From: a virus
IMG/VR virus record: IMGVR_UViG_3300025313_000105
Location: 1-27,460 of that record
Length of the DNA stretch: 27,460 bases
Strand: one strand, 5' to 3'
Shown here: piece by piece, positions 12,988-20,407 of the stretch
How positions within the stretch are numbered: the first letter of the stretch is position 1
How the letters are laid out: the number at the start of each line of letters is the position of its first letter
Program-made: the position numbers and the translations under genes
Notes under the pieces: model-generated
What the model saw: the letters and a program-made list of their open reading frames with translations, nothing else
The model's database searches: none
What the model was told of the DNA's origin: nothing

Positions 12988-14972
12988 GGGGTCGACTCCC
13001 CTTCAGCCGGCGCACGGTGCGGGGTGGCGCCGGCGTGGTGGTCGGTCCACAGCGTCTTGCCCGCGTCGCCCATGCGGGGCCCGACGTGGTTCTCCGGGTG
13101 TCCGGCCTCGCGGGTGCACTGGACGGGGCCGCCGCCGAGGACGTGGGGGCCTTCGATGGTGGCGGTGCAGTCGGGCTTGCCGTCGGGCATGGGTTGCTCC
13201 CGGGATGTGTAGTGGACGCTGGTGCCGCAGCCGCAGGGCGTGTCGTACGTGCAGGTGCAGATGGTGCGGCCGTCTGCGTCGGTGAGCACCGCGGGACTGT
13301 TGTGGGCTTTGGCGATATAGCGGAGCACGGTGGTGATCGCGGATCGGGTCGCCGTGTTCACGAAGGCGCCGACCTGGACGGGCCCTTCGGTGGCGTCGAG
13401 GTGCCGGGCGGCGAGGATGGTTGATCCGTCGGGCGGGTCGATGGCGATGCCCTTCGGGCTGGGTGCGGTCTGCCCCTTCGGCTGACCGAGGGCGGAGACG
13501 ATCGCGTCGGCGAGCGCGGCCACCCACTCCTGCGTGTCCGGGGACTCTTCAAGCAGGTACGAGACGCTGTCGAGGCCGTAGTCGTCGAAGGGGAAGCGGC
13601 GAATCGTGTCGGCGACGACTTCGCGGCGGTCGTTGGTGGCCATGGGGAGGGGCTCCTCGGGGTGGCGTTCGGCAGCATGCCGGTCCCGTGCACGCTCGGC
13701 GGACTCCTGCGTGTAGTGGTCGAGCGACAACCAGCCGTCGCAGGTGCTGGCGCCCCAGCAGCGGAACACCCAGGCGCTCTCACCCCGGTCGTTGCGGTAC
13801 GGCTCGACGACCAGCGGATCACCAGACGTCTCACCCTGGGCGATGTGCTCCGGGCGGGCGAAGGGAACGAAGCCGGACGGGGGTTCGGCCGCGCCCGGCT
13901 CCTCCGGCTCTTCCAGCGCGCGGGTGACCGCATCGAGGAGGCGCCGCACCTGGCCCGGCTCCAGCGTCATCAGCAGCCAGGAATCCCGGAGCCCCGTCAC
14001 GCGGGCGACGGTCGCCCACGCCTGCCGGTCCTCTTCGAGACGCCGCACGTGGTTCATCTCGAAGCACTCGCCGGCCGTCGCCGTGTAGCCGATGACCCGC
14101 CTCGCCACATCGAGGCGCTCCTCAGCGGACGCCTGATTGAAGCGGGCGATCCACTGACCGGGGGTGGGGACCGTGAGCGGGTCCCAGCCATGCTCCTCGC
14201 CTGCGTGGAGGCGGGTGAGTTCGGCCTCGGCCTGCCGCGCGCGCTTCTGCGCCGCGTCCCGCTCGTCCAAGAATCCGCGCGCCGCCAGCTCGCGAACAGT
14301 GGCGAGTTCGGTGATCCGGGGTGCGATGTCGTCACCGACCTCGTCGGCGGTGAAGTAGCCGTCGCGTACGAGGGCTTCGCGGACGAGACGGAGGCGCGCC
14401 TCGGCGTTGTCTGCGCGGGTGCGCTGCTGCTCGGTCAGCAGCTCGGCCGGGACTTCGGACATGCGCGTGAGCGTCTCGGCGGGGATCGGCGTGCACACGG
14501 TGGTGCCCTCTATGTCCCGGGCGGGCGGGATGCCCCCGAGGACGGCGTGCACGTTCTCGGCCTGGCCGATCCGGTCCATGGCCTGTGTGGCGCCCCGGAA
14601 CCAGTCGGGGTCGATGCGGGCCATCTTCCGGATGGCGTCGTGCAGTTCACGCTCGGGCAGCGAACGGACCGTGGCGGCCGGGCTGGTCCGCCAGTCTTCG
14701 GCGAGTTCGAGGATGAGCGCCGCTGACTCCGCGTCGTAGCCGACGACTTGGTACAGGGCCTGGTCGGCGATGTTGACCTGATCGGCGCCCACCAGGGCCG
14801 CGCCCCAGCCGTGTTCGGTGAGGACGTTGAGCGCCATCTGGGCGCGGGCCGGGGCGGTGTCGACGCGGACGCCGTGGCCGAGTTGGCGGGTGAGTTGGAT
14901 GTCGCCGAGGCCGGGGCAGTCGTGCCCGCCATCGGGGAGGCCGGGCTGGAGGCAGGTGGCGCAGACGCTCAC
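12984..14972 (-). CDS. 662-aa multi-module accessory protein with zinc motifs
   Basis: GTG 14972 overlaps the upstream TGA (GTGA). Modules in order are: an N-terminal zinc knuckle (C4, C7, H17, C19); a helical domain (about 40-140); a charged helical and coiled-coil region (about 165-260); a domain with GQWIARFNQASAEERLDVARR (about 272-350); a beta/Cys module with WVFRCWGASTCDGWLSLDHY (about 400-435); a helical module from M444; and a C-terminal Cys-rich part (C572, C574, C580, C582, C602, C619, then GHPENH). Residues 439-444 (EEPLPM) encode GAGGAG followed by an in-frame ATG at 13643, the same signal that joins separate genes nearby. An internal start or a gene fusion is therefore likely. 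Function unknown. Confidence 0.75.
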   Translation of the reverse strand: MSVCATCLQPGLPDGGHDCPGLGDIQLTRQLGHGVRVDTAPARAQMALNVLTEHGWGAALVGADQVNIADQALYQVVGYDAESAALILELAEDWRTSPAATVRSLPERELHDAIRKMARIDPDWFRGATQAMDRIGQAENVHAVLGGIPPARDIEGTTVCTPIPAETLTRMSEVPAELLTEQQRTRADNAEARLRLVREALVRDGYFTADEVGDDIAPRITELATVRELAARGFLDERDAAQKRARQAEAELTRLHAGEEHGWDPLTVPTPGQWIARFNQASAEERLDVARRVIGYTATAGECFEMNHVRRLEEDRQAWATVARVTGLRDSWLLMTLEPGQVRRLLDAVTRALEEPEEPGAAEPPSGFVPFARPEHIAQGETSGDPLVVEPYRNDRGESAWVFRCWGASTCDGWLSLDHYTQESAERARDRHAAERHPEEPLPMATNDRREVVADTIRRFPFDDYGLDSVSYLLEESPDTQEWVAALADAIVSALGQPKGQTAPSPKGIAIDPPDGSTILAARHLDATEGPVQVGAFVNTATRSAITTVLRYIAKAHNSPAVLTDADGRTICTCTYDTPCGCGTSVHYTSREQPMPDGKPDCTATIEGPHVLGGGPVQCTREAGHPENHVGPRMGDAGKTLWTDHHAGATPHRAPAEGESTP

Positions 14973-15685
14973 GGGGTCTCCTCGGTGCGGTCGTGGCGCC
15001 CGCCGTGCGGGATCGCGGCCAGTTCCCGCAGTCGCGGCAGGTGTTCGGCCGTAGTACCGAAGGAGCGGGACCGTTCGCAGCGGGCGCACTTGCCGTAGGT
15101 GTCGTGCTCCAGCACGGGCCACTCGCACACGCAGGTGGCGTGCGCGGACTTGATGGCCGAACAGTCGTGATGGAACAGGCCGGGCTCGCCCTTCCACCAG
15201 CGCCCGCGTGGGCCGCCCCACTGGTGGGAGATGTTGACCTGGTCGCCCTTGACGGAGCGTTGGCCGCACCAGGCGCAGCGGGTGAGGAGTCGCCGCCGGA
15301 GCTGCTGGTAGGTACGGAACTGGATCTTGTAATGGTGGATGTGGCAGCGCCAGCCGCGCGTGCGCCTCCACGTGCCGTCGCGGCGTTGGACGCGCTTGCT
15401 GCACACGGACAGGCCATCGCGTCCGCCGGGCTCGCGATGCCACACAGTGATCAGGGACGGGAAGTAGTAGTCGCGGCCGGCCAGGCGCCAGAACGCGCTG
15501 TAGCTGGAGGGGCGCCACCAGGGGAATGCTCCGTCGCGGTGGGGCGGGTCCTGGCCGCAGCTGGGGGTGCAGGTGTGGTGGAGGCGGATGCGCCAGCGCA
15601 CGGACGCGTGGCCCGCCGCGGGAAGAGGCGAGCGCTCTGGCCAGGGGCGGCGGATCTCGAACGCGACGGTCAGCGGGTCATGCAC
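14969..15685 (-). CDS. Cys/His-rich protein, first gene of the leftward operon
   Basis: A 238-residue protein. GTG 15685 follows AGGAGG by about 7 bases. It is strongly basic and aromatic, with several Cys/His pairs: HHTCTPSCG (about 36-44), CAWCGQRS (about 136), FHHDC (about 170), CVCEWPVLEHD and CARCERSRS (about 200). The pattern suggests three zinc-binding sites and nucleic-acid contact. The layout CAWCG...FHHDC also resembles a degraded HNH fold, but no clear catalytic HNH triad is visible. It starts the twelve-gene operon and ends EETP with the coupling signal for the 662-aa gene. Confidence 0.72.
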   Translation of the reverse strand: MHDPLTVAFEIRRPWPERSPLPAAGHASVRWRIRLHHTCTPSCGQDPPHRDGAFPWWRPSSYSAFWRLAGRDYYFPSLITVWHREPGGRDGLSVCSKRVQRRDGTWRRTRGWRCHIHHYKIQFRTYQQLRRRLLTRCAWCGQRSVKGDQVNISHQWGGPRGRWWKGEPGLFHHDCSAIKSAHATCVCEWPVLEHDTYGKCARCERSRSFGTTAEHLPRLRELAAIPHGGRHDRTEETP

Positions 15686-15853
15686 GGGGGGCCTCCTTCG
15701 TGGTGGTGGTGCCGCATTCGGCGGAGGGGAATCTCAGGGGCGGCGTGCAGCCTGTGACCTGCGTCAACTTCCCCAGATGCCGGGGCACTTGGACCCATCC
15801 CGGCGTAAAATGACCATGAGAAGACCCCCGCGACTGCGTCAACAGTCCGGGGG
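15686..15853 (+). promoter_or_regulatory. divergent control region with a leader hairpin before the nuclease gene
   Basis: This gap separates the leftward operon from the rightward nuclease. TAAAAT at 15806-15811 is a good -10, but no -35 lies at the right distance. A strong hairpin follows: CCCCCG (15825-15830) and GACTG (15832-15836) pair with CAGTC (15843-15847) and CGGGGG (15848-15853) around a 6-nt loop. The hairpin ends directly before ATG 15855 and would hide its ribosome site, so it probably acts as a 5' leader element or attenuator for translation from ATG 15882. Confidence 0.5.
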
Positions 15854-15881
15854 CATGGCCGACCTGAGAAAGCAGATCGAC

Positions 15882-16706
15882 ATGACCGAGATTACCCTCG
15901 CCTGTGCGCGCTCGACGAAGCGGCGCCCCCACGGCAGCACGGGAACTCCAACGGGCTACATCACCCATCGGGGGAAGCGGGAGCCTGTCTGCGGGCCGTG
16001 CATGGATGCCTGGCGCGCCAAGGAAGCTGAACGGAAGGCGAACATGAGCCCCGTCTTCCTGGCGCGCGAGCGGGCGAAGAGCGCTGAGCGGGCCCGTCGG
16101 AAGCGGATGGCGACGAGCCCCTGCCTGGCCCCCGCTCCAAAGCACCCGAACGGACAGCAAGGAACACTCGACGGATACCTCGCACACGTAGCGGCTGGAC
16201 AGTGGCCATGCGGCGAATGCCGGGAGGCTGCTGATGCGCACGACTTCGGCCCGCTGTGCGCGCGACCGACTGCGACGCATCCGCAGGGGCGAACCGGAAC
16301 CCGGGCCGGGTATCACGCGCACATGTATGCGGGTGAGCCTGCGTGCACAGCATGCCTGAATGGAAACGCGGCAGCTCAGGCGCGACGTCGCGTGGACGAC
16401 CCCGAGTTGGCCCTTCGCGGTTCTCTGTGGTCTAAATACCGGCTGTCGCTGGAGGCGTACAAGGCCATGCTCGACGCGCAGGGCGGTGCGTGCGCCATAT
16501 GCAGGATTGACTCCCCCACGGACATCCGCACCAGCCGTTTCCACGTCGACCACGATCATGCTTGCTGCCCTACGTCGCGGAAGACCTGCGGTAAGTGCAT
16601 CAGGGGTCTGCTCTGCCACGCTTGTAACACCGCGCTCGGCAACTTCCAGGACGACCCGGGGCGGCTGCGTGCTGCTCTCGTCTACCTGGCGGGCCATCGG
16701 AGTTAG
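15882..16706 (+). CDS. endonuclease VII family nuclease with three zinc modules
   Basis: 274 residues from ATG 15882. ATG 15855 is in frame but lies against a stable hairpin. Residues 8-40, 81-113 and 126-158 are three copies of a module of exactly 33 residues: C-x9-G-x2-G-T-x2-G-Y-x2-H-x7-C-x2-C. Residues about 190-272 match the recombination endonuclease VII group of His-Me/HNH nucleases: C204-x2-C207, FHVDHDH (220-226), C236-x2-C239, GLLCHACN (242-249), then a LGNFQDDPGRL helix. Family members resolve branched DNA or act next to terminase during packaging. The modules probably bind zinc and DNA (inference). The stop overlaps the convergent next gene by 4 bases. Confidence 0.9.
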   Translation: MTEITLACARSTKRRPHGSTGTPTGYITHRGKREPVCGPCMDAWRAKEAERKANMSPVFLARERAKSAERARRKRMATSPCLAPAPKHPNGQQGTLDGYLAHVAAGQWPCGECREAADAHDFGPLCARPTATHPQGRTGTRAGYHAHMYAGEPACTACLNGNAAAQARRRVDDPELALRGSLWSKYRLSLEAYKAMLDAQGGACAICRIDSPTDIRTSRFHVDHDHACCPTSRKTCGKCIRGLLCHACNTALGNFQDDPGRLRAALVYLAGHRS

Positions 16707-17224
16707 CCTCCTCCTCGCTCCTGCTCGCCCGGCTGCTTCGCGTCGCGGAGTCGGGCGAGTTCGGCTTCGACGTCGGTGAGCCGGTCTTCGTGGTCGGTGA
16801 CGCGCCGGTTGATCTGCCGCGCCCACTGGGCGACTTGAGCGAACCCGAGCGTCATGCTGTTGACGATCTGGCGTTCCTCGCTGGTGAGTTCGTCTAGGCG
16901 GACGTTCTCGGTGAGGTCGTGGCCCTTGTCGAGGGCGTTGCCTGCCTTCTCGATCTGCTTCCCGGCGAGGGGGATTTGCTGGGCGGCTGTGACGATGCGG
17001 TAGCCGGTTTCGGGGACGTTCTCGACGGCGCGTGCGTCGTTCTTCAGGAGCCGGTTTGCGGCTTGTCGGGCTGCGGCTTGGATGCGGGGGCGTTGGGTTT
17101 TGGGGTTGAGGTTGAGGGCTTTGGCGAGGGTGTCGTAGGTGATGGTGCCGTTAACGGGGGTTTTCTTGAACAGGTCGTAGACGGTTCGCCATTGAGCGGT
17201 GTCGCCTTTGGGTTTGAAGGGCAT
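16703..17224 (-). CDS. winged-helix-like protein with C-terminal coiled coil
   Basis: A 173-residue protein. ATG 17224 follows AGGAAGGAGA. Residues about 10-75 resemble a winged helix: TVYDLFKKTPVNGTITYDTLAKAL, then an ARQAANRLLKND recognition-like helix, then the VENVPETGYRIV wing. The rest is helical, with a C-terminal coiled coil (INRRVTDHEDRLTDVEAELARLRD). A longer upstream frame extends into the AT-rich promoter region and is not used. It reads leftward between two rightward virion genes and starts beside an AT-rich island with several inverted repeats, so it is a candidate regulator of the head operon or of itself. Confidence 0.75.
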   Translation of the reverse strand: MPFKPKGDTAQWRTVYDLFKKTPVNGTITYDTLAKALNLNPKTQRPRIQAAARQAANRLLKNDARAVENVPETGYRIVTAAQQIPLAGKQIEKAGNALDKGHDLTENVRLDELTSEERQIVNSMTLGFAQVAQWARQINRRVTDHEDRLTDVEAELARLRDAKQPGEQERGGG

Positions 17225-17324
17225 GTGCCGTCTCCTTCCTGCGGGTGATGCTCCGAGCCTTGCCAAGCCTCGCCGGACCAGACCGAGCCCTGCCTTGCCG
17301 CGCCCGTCCCTGCCGCGCAGGCGC

Positions 17325-17436
17325 CAATGTATCGCATAAATATGCAACATGTGGCCGGATCCGGCGTGCACAGCTATGTAATAGCAGGTCAGAGGCATAA
17401 TGAACACGTTCAAAACTTGCTCCCGTAGTGCACAAT
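17325..17436. promoter_or_regulatory. AT-rich divergent regulatory island with inverted repeats
   Basis: This is the least GC-rich stretch of the window. It holds GCATA-AA-TATGC (17334-17345), the perfect palindrome GCCGGATCCGGC (17354-17365) and TGAAC-AC-GTTCA (17401-17412). A rightward promoter could be TTCAAA (17409-17414) with CACAAT (17431-17436) at 16-bp spacing, which would overlap the last repeat. The head operon and the leftward winged-helix gene diverge from here. Confidence 0.5.
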
Positions 17437-17494
17437 TAGCCACGTGACCGCGCAGCCGACCCGCCCGTCACGGCCGAACGGGAGGCATAAAACG

Positions 17495-17572
17495 ATGGCC
17501 GACGCATACCCATGCATCACCAACGCCGCCCCCGAACAGGCCACCGCGCACGCCGCCCGAAAGGGGGCGTAA
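17495..17572 (+). CDS. possible 25-residue leader peptide
   Basis: ATG 17495 follows GGGAGG with 9-base spacing. The frame ends at TAA 17570-17572, 4 bases before the protease ATG. It starts MADAYPC. Its last codons (AAG GGG GCG) form the ribosome site of the protease gene, so the two would be translationally coupled. Only the start context and position support it. Confidence 0.4.
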   Translation: MADAYPCITNAAPEQATAHAARKGA

Positions 17573-17576
17573 CCCG

Positions 17577-18947
17577 ATGCCGTTCATTGACCTCCCCGAC
17601 CGCATCCCCGGCCTGCGCATGCGCGCCCGGGGCGACCAGCCCTGGTATCAGTTCAAGAACATCGCCGCCGACGAGGCAGAGCTGTTCCTGTACGACGAGA
17701 TCGGGGGCTGGGGCACCCTCGCTGAGGACTTCATCGCCGAGCTGAAGACCATCACCGCACCGAAGCTCCGGGTGAGAATGTCGAGCCCTGGCGGTTCGGT
17801 GTTCGAGGGCATTGCTCTGGCCAACGCCCTGCGCACTCACCCGGCCGAGGTCACCGTCCAGGTGGACGGCATCGCCGCATCGATCGCATCAGTCATCGCC
17901 ATGGCCGGCGACCGGGTAGTGGTCCAGCCCCAAGCGATGATCATGTGTCATGACGCGTCCGGGATGTGTCTCGGGGACGCGCAGGACATGCAGGACATGG
18001 CGGATCTCCTCGACAAGATCTCCGGAAACATCGCCGACGCCTACGCGGCGAAGGCGGGCGGCACCCGCGAGGAGTGGCGCGAACTCATGCGCGCCGAGAC
18101 CTGGTACACCGCCGAGGAAGCCGTCGAGGCGGGACTCGCGGACGAGTGCATGCCGATCCCCAAGCGCGGCGAGGACCAGCCCGAGCCCGAACCGGAGATG
18201 CGGAAGTCGTTCGACTTCGCCGCCTACGGCTATCAGGGCCCGAAGCAGCCGGAAGACAAGTCGACGCTGACCATCGACATCGGGACCGCGCTCGGCGAGC
18301 AGATCGCGAACGCCCTCCGCGCCTCCGTCACCCCCGAACCCGCCACGCCGGCCGTCACCGACACCGCCGTCGCCCCCCACAACACGGCAGTCGAAGACGG
18401 CACATGGGACAAGGGCGTCAACGTTGGCCGCCTCCCCTCTCCACTGCCGGTGGCCACCGTGAAGAAGGTGTACGCGGTCTACGACGAGACCCGCGCCGAG
18501 GACGGCAGCCTCCCCAAGGACGCCTGCAACCTCCCGCACCACTTCGTCGACGCCGACGGCACTCCCGGCGCCGCGTCCGTCGCGGCCGTACGCAACGCCC
18601 TCGCCCGCCTCCCGCAGACCGAAGGCCTCACGGACACCGAGCGCGACGAAGCCGAACGCCACCTTCAGGCACACCTCGACGCCTACAACGACGGCGCCGA
18701 CCAGACGGCCACCACCCCCGAAGCACAGCGGATCGTCGTGCAACTCGACACGGCCGCACTCGCCGCAGCCCTCATCGAAGCCAGCCGGCCCGCGCCCGCC
18801 ACGGCCACCCCCGAGCCCATCGCAGCAACCGGACTCGCCGCACGCACCGCCCACCTCAAACCCGCCCGACCGGCAGCCCCCACCTGGCGGGACCGCGTCG
18901 CCCACCTGAACCCGCCGTCCAGCGCGACGACGCAACCCGCCCCATAA
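17577..18947 (+). CDS. ClpP-like head maturation protease with C-terminal extension
   Basis: A 456-residue protein. Residues about 30-195 are a ClpP/S14-type serine protease: SSPGGSVFEG (69-78, oxyanion loop), catalytic S102 in GIAASIAS, H125 in MCHDASG, and a likely acid around D143-D146. Such enzymes process the scaffold and capsid delta domain in HK97-like heads. After a Pro/Glu-rich linker come about 100 residues around CNLPHHFVDADGTPG and LTDTERDEAERHLQAHLDAY, then an Ala/Pro-rich tail. This extension is a candidate scaffold moiety, since no separate scaffold gene is seen (inference). ATG 17577 is followed by the capsid gene after 10 bases. Confidence 0.88.
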   Translation: MPFIDLPDRIPGLRMRARGDQPWYQFKNIAADEAELFLYDEIGGWGTLAEDFIAELKTITAPKLRVRMSSPGGSVFEGIALANALRTHPAEVTVQVDGIAASIASVIAMAGDRVVVQPQAMIMCHDASGMCLGDAQDMQDMADLLDKISGNIADAYAAKAGGTREEWRELMRAETWYTAEEAVEAGLADECMPIPKRGEDQPEPEPEMRKSFDFAAYGYQGPKQPEDKSTLTIDIGTALGEQIANALRASVTPEPATPAVTDTAVAPHNTAVEDGTWDKGVNVGRLPSPLPVATVKKVYAVYDETRAEDGSLPKDACNLPHHFVDADGTPGAASVAAVRNALARLPQTEGLTDTERDEAERHLQAHLDAYNDGADQTATTPEAQRIVVQLDTAALAAALIEASRPAPATATPEPIAATGLAARTAHLKPARPAAPTWRDRVAHLNPPSSATTQPAP

Positions 18948-18957
18948 GGAGGCACCC

Positions 18958-20325
18958 ATGGCACCCACCATCGCCGTCCCGCGCACCGAGGACGAACTCG
19001 CCGAAGCATTCTCCGACCCCGAACTCTTCGCCAAGTTCACTACCCAGGACGAGATGCGCGGCTGGGTCGCCGACTTCGCCAAGGAGTACGCGGCGAACCG
19101 GCATGACGCAGGCGAGATCAAGGCGCAGATCAAGGACGAGACCGAGAAGGTCGTCGCCAAGATGCTCGCCGAGCTCGGCGTGAAGGACCCCACCAACACG
19201 GCCCGACGCCTCGACCTCACCCCCGCCAGCGCACCCTCCGCCGCGCGCGCGGCCGGCTACAACCCGAACGCCCCGGGCGCGAAGGTCGACAGCCTCTTCC
19301 CCGGCGGGACCCGGGACTTCCTCAAGGCGACCTGGCACAAGGCCGCCACCCCGGAAGCCCTCGCCCTTCAGGGGAAGATCCGGGAGATCCAGAACAGCTT
19401 CGGCAGCACGGTGCCGTCCGACGGCGGATTCCTGATCCCGGAGTATCTGCGCTCCGAGCTGCTTCAGGTGGCGCTGGAGAAGTCCCTGATCCGGCCGCTC
19501 GCCCGCGTCATCCCGATGGAGACGCTCACGGTCCCGTTCCCGACCATTGACACCACGTCGAACGCCTCCTCGGTGTTCGGCGGGGTGATCGCGTACTGGA
19601 CGGAGGAGTCCGGGGCGCTCACCGACACGAACGCCAAGTTCGGCCGCGTGAAGCTCGAAGCCAAGAAATTGACCGCGTATTCCGAAGTCCCCAATGAGCT
19701 GTTCACCGACTCGGTCATCAGCCTGGAGTCGTTCATCGGGCAGGTGTTCCCGCAGGCCATCTCCTGGTTCGAGGACGTCGCGTTCTTCTCCGGCACCGGC
19801 GCGGGCGAGCCCCTCGGCTTCCTCAACGCGGATGCCGCCGTGCCCGTCACCAAGGATGCCGGGCAGACCGCGAACACGATCACCTGGCCGAACATCGTCA
19901 ACATGTACTCCCGCATGCTGCCGTCCTCCCTCGGGTCAGCCGTGTGGATCGCACACATCGACACGATGCCGCAGCTCGCGCAGATGGCCCTCAATGTCGG
20001 CACCGGCGGCTCCGCGATCTGGTTCACCAACGGCGCCGAGAAGTACCCGATGACCATCCTCGGGCGGCCGGTGTACTTCTGCGAGAAGGCGGCCAGCGTC
20101 GGCAGTGCGGGCGACATCAACTTCGTCGACCTGTCGTACTACCTGATCGGCGACCGGCAGACCCTCATGGCCGACACGTCGCCGCACTACAAGTTCGCCA
20201 ACGACCAGACGGCGATGCGGTTCATCACCCGCGTCGACGGACGGCCTTGGATTCAGAGCGCCATCACACCTCAGACCGGATCCAACACCCTCAGCCCGTT
20301 CGTGAAGATCGCGGCCCGCGCCTGA
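18958..20325 (+). CDS. major capsid protein, HK97 fold
   Basis: A 455-residue protein. The ATG follows AGGAGG. Residues about 1-120 are a charged, helical delta-domain-like region that should act as internal scaffold and be removed. The rest has HK97-fold hallmarks: FGSTVPSDGGFLIPEYLRSEL, the long spine helix region, a Y-W-T-E-E-S segment, KKLTAYSEVPNELFTDS, FFSGTGAGEPLGFL, and the C-terminal P-domain (FVDLSYYLIGDRQTLMAD, then FITRVDGRPW). It builds the icosahedral shell. The protease lies directly upstream and a hairpin terminator directly downstream, which fits high expression. Confidence 0.93.
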   Translation: MAPTIAVPRTEDELAEAFSDPELFAKFTTQDEMRGWVADFAKEYAANRHDAGEIKAQIKDETEKVVAKMLAELGVKDPTNTARRLDLTPASAPSAARAAGYNPNAPGAKVDSLFPGGTRDFLKATWHKAATPEALALQGKIREIQNSFGSTVPSDGGFLIPEYLRSELLQVALEKSLIRPLARVIPMETLTVPFPTIDTTSNASSVFGGVIAYWTEESGALTDTNAKFGRVKLEAKKLTAYSEVPNELFTDSVISLESFIGQVFPQAISWFEDVAFFSGTGAGEPLGFLNADAAVPVTKDAGQTANTITWPNIVNMYSRMLPSSLGSAVWIAHIDTMPQLAQMALNVGTGGSAIWFTNGAEKYPMTILGRPVYFCEKAASVGSAGDINFVDLSYYLIGDRQTLMADTSPHYKFANDQTAMRFITRVDGRPWIQSAITPQTGSNTLSPFVKIAARA

Positions 20326-20335
20326 CCAACCGCCA

Positions 20336-20367
20336 GCCCCGGCCAGCAGTAACGCCCTGACCGGGGC
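20336..20367 (+). terminator. hairpin terminator after the capsid gene
   Basis: GCCCCGGCCAG (20336-20346) pairs with CTGACCGGGGC (20357-20367), with one mismatch and a 10-nt loop, 10 bases after the capsid stop. It probably separates high capsid expression from the genes behind. Confidence 0.55.
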
Positions 20368-20407
20368 CACATCCACAGAGGCAATCAATCCCCTCCAGGA
20401 GGGCACC

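Noticed and set aside
14973-15518. N-terminal extension of the 662-aa protein to 844 residues
   Set aside because: The extension lies over the 238-aa gene in another frame, is Arg/Pro-rich, and bypasses the GTGA-coupled start at 14972.
14969-15685. HNH endonuclease assignment for the 238-aa Cys/His-rich protein
   Set aside because: Cys pairs and HHDC resemble an HNH fold loosely, but no convincing catalytic His-Asn-His order can be read.
15789-15811. TTGGAC/TAAAAT as a complete promoter before the nuclease
   Set aside because: The spacer is only 11 bases, too short for a sigma-70-type promoter. TAAAAT alone is kept as a possible -10.
17889-19220. 443-residue leftward frame opposite the protease and capsid genes
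   Set aside because: It is Gly/Val/Arg-rich, has no ribosome site or motif, and is antisense to two well-supported genes.
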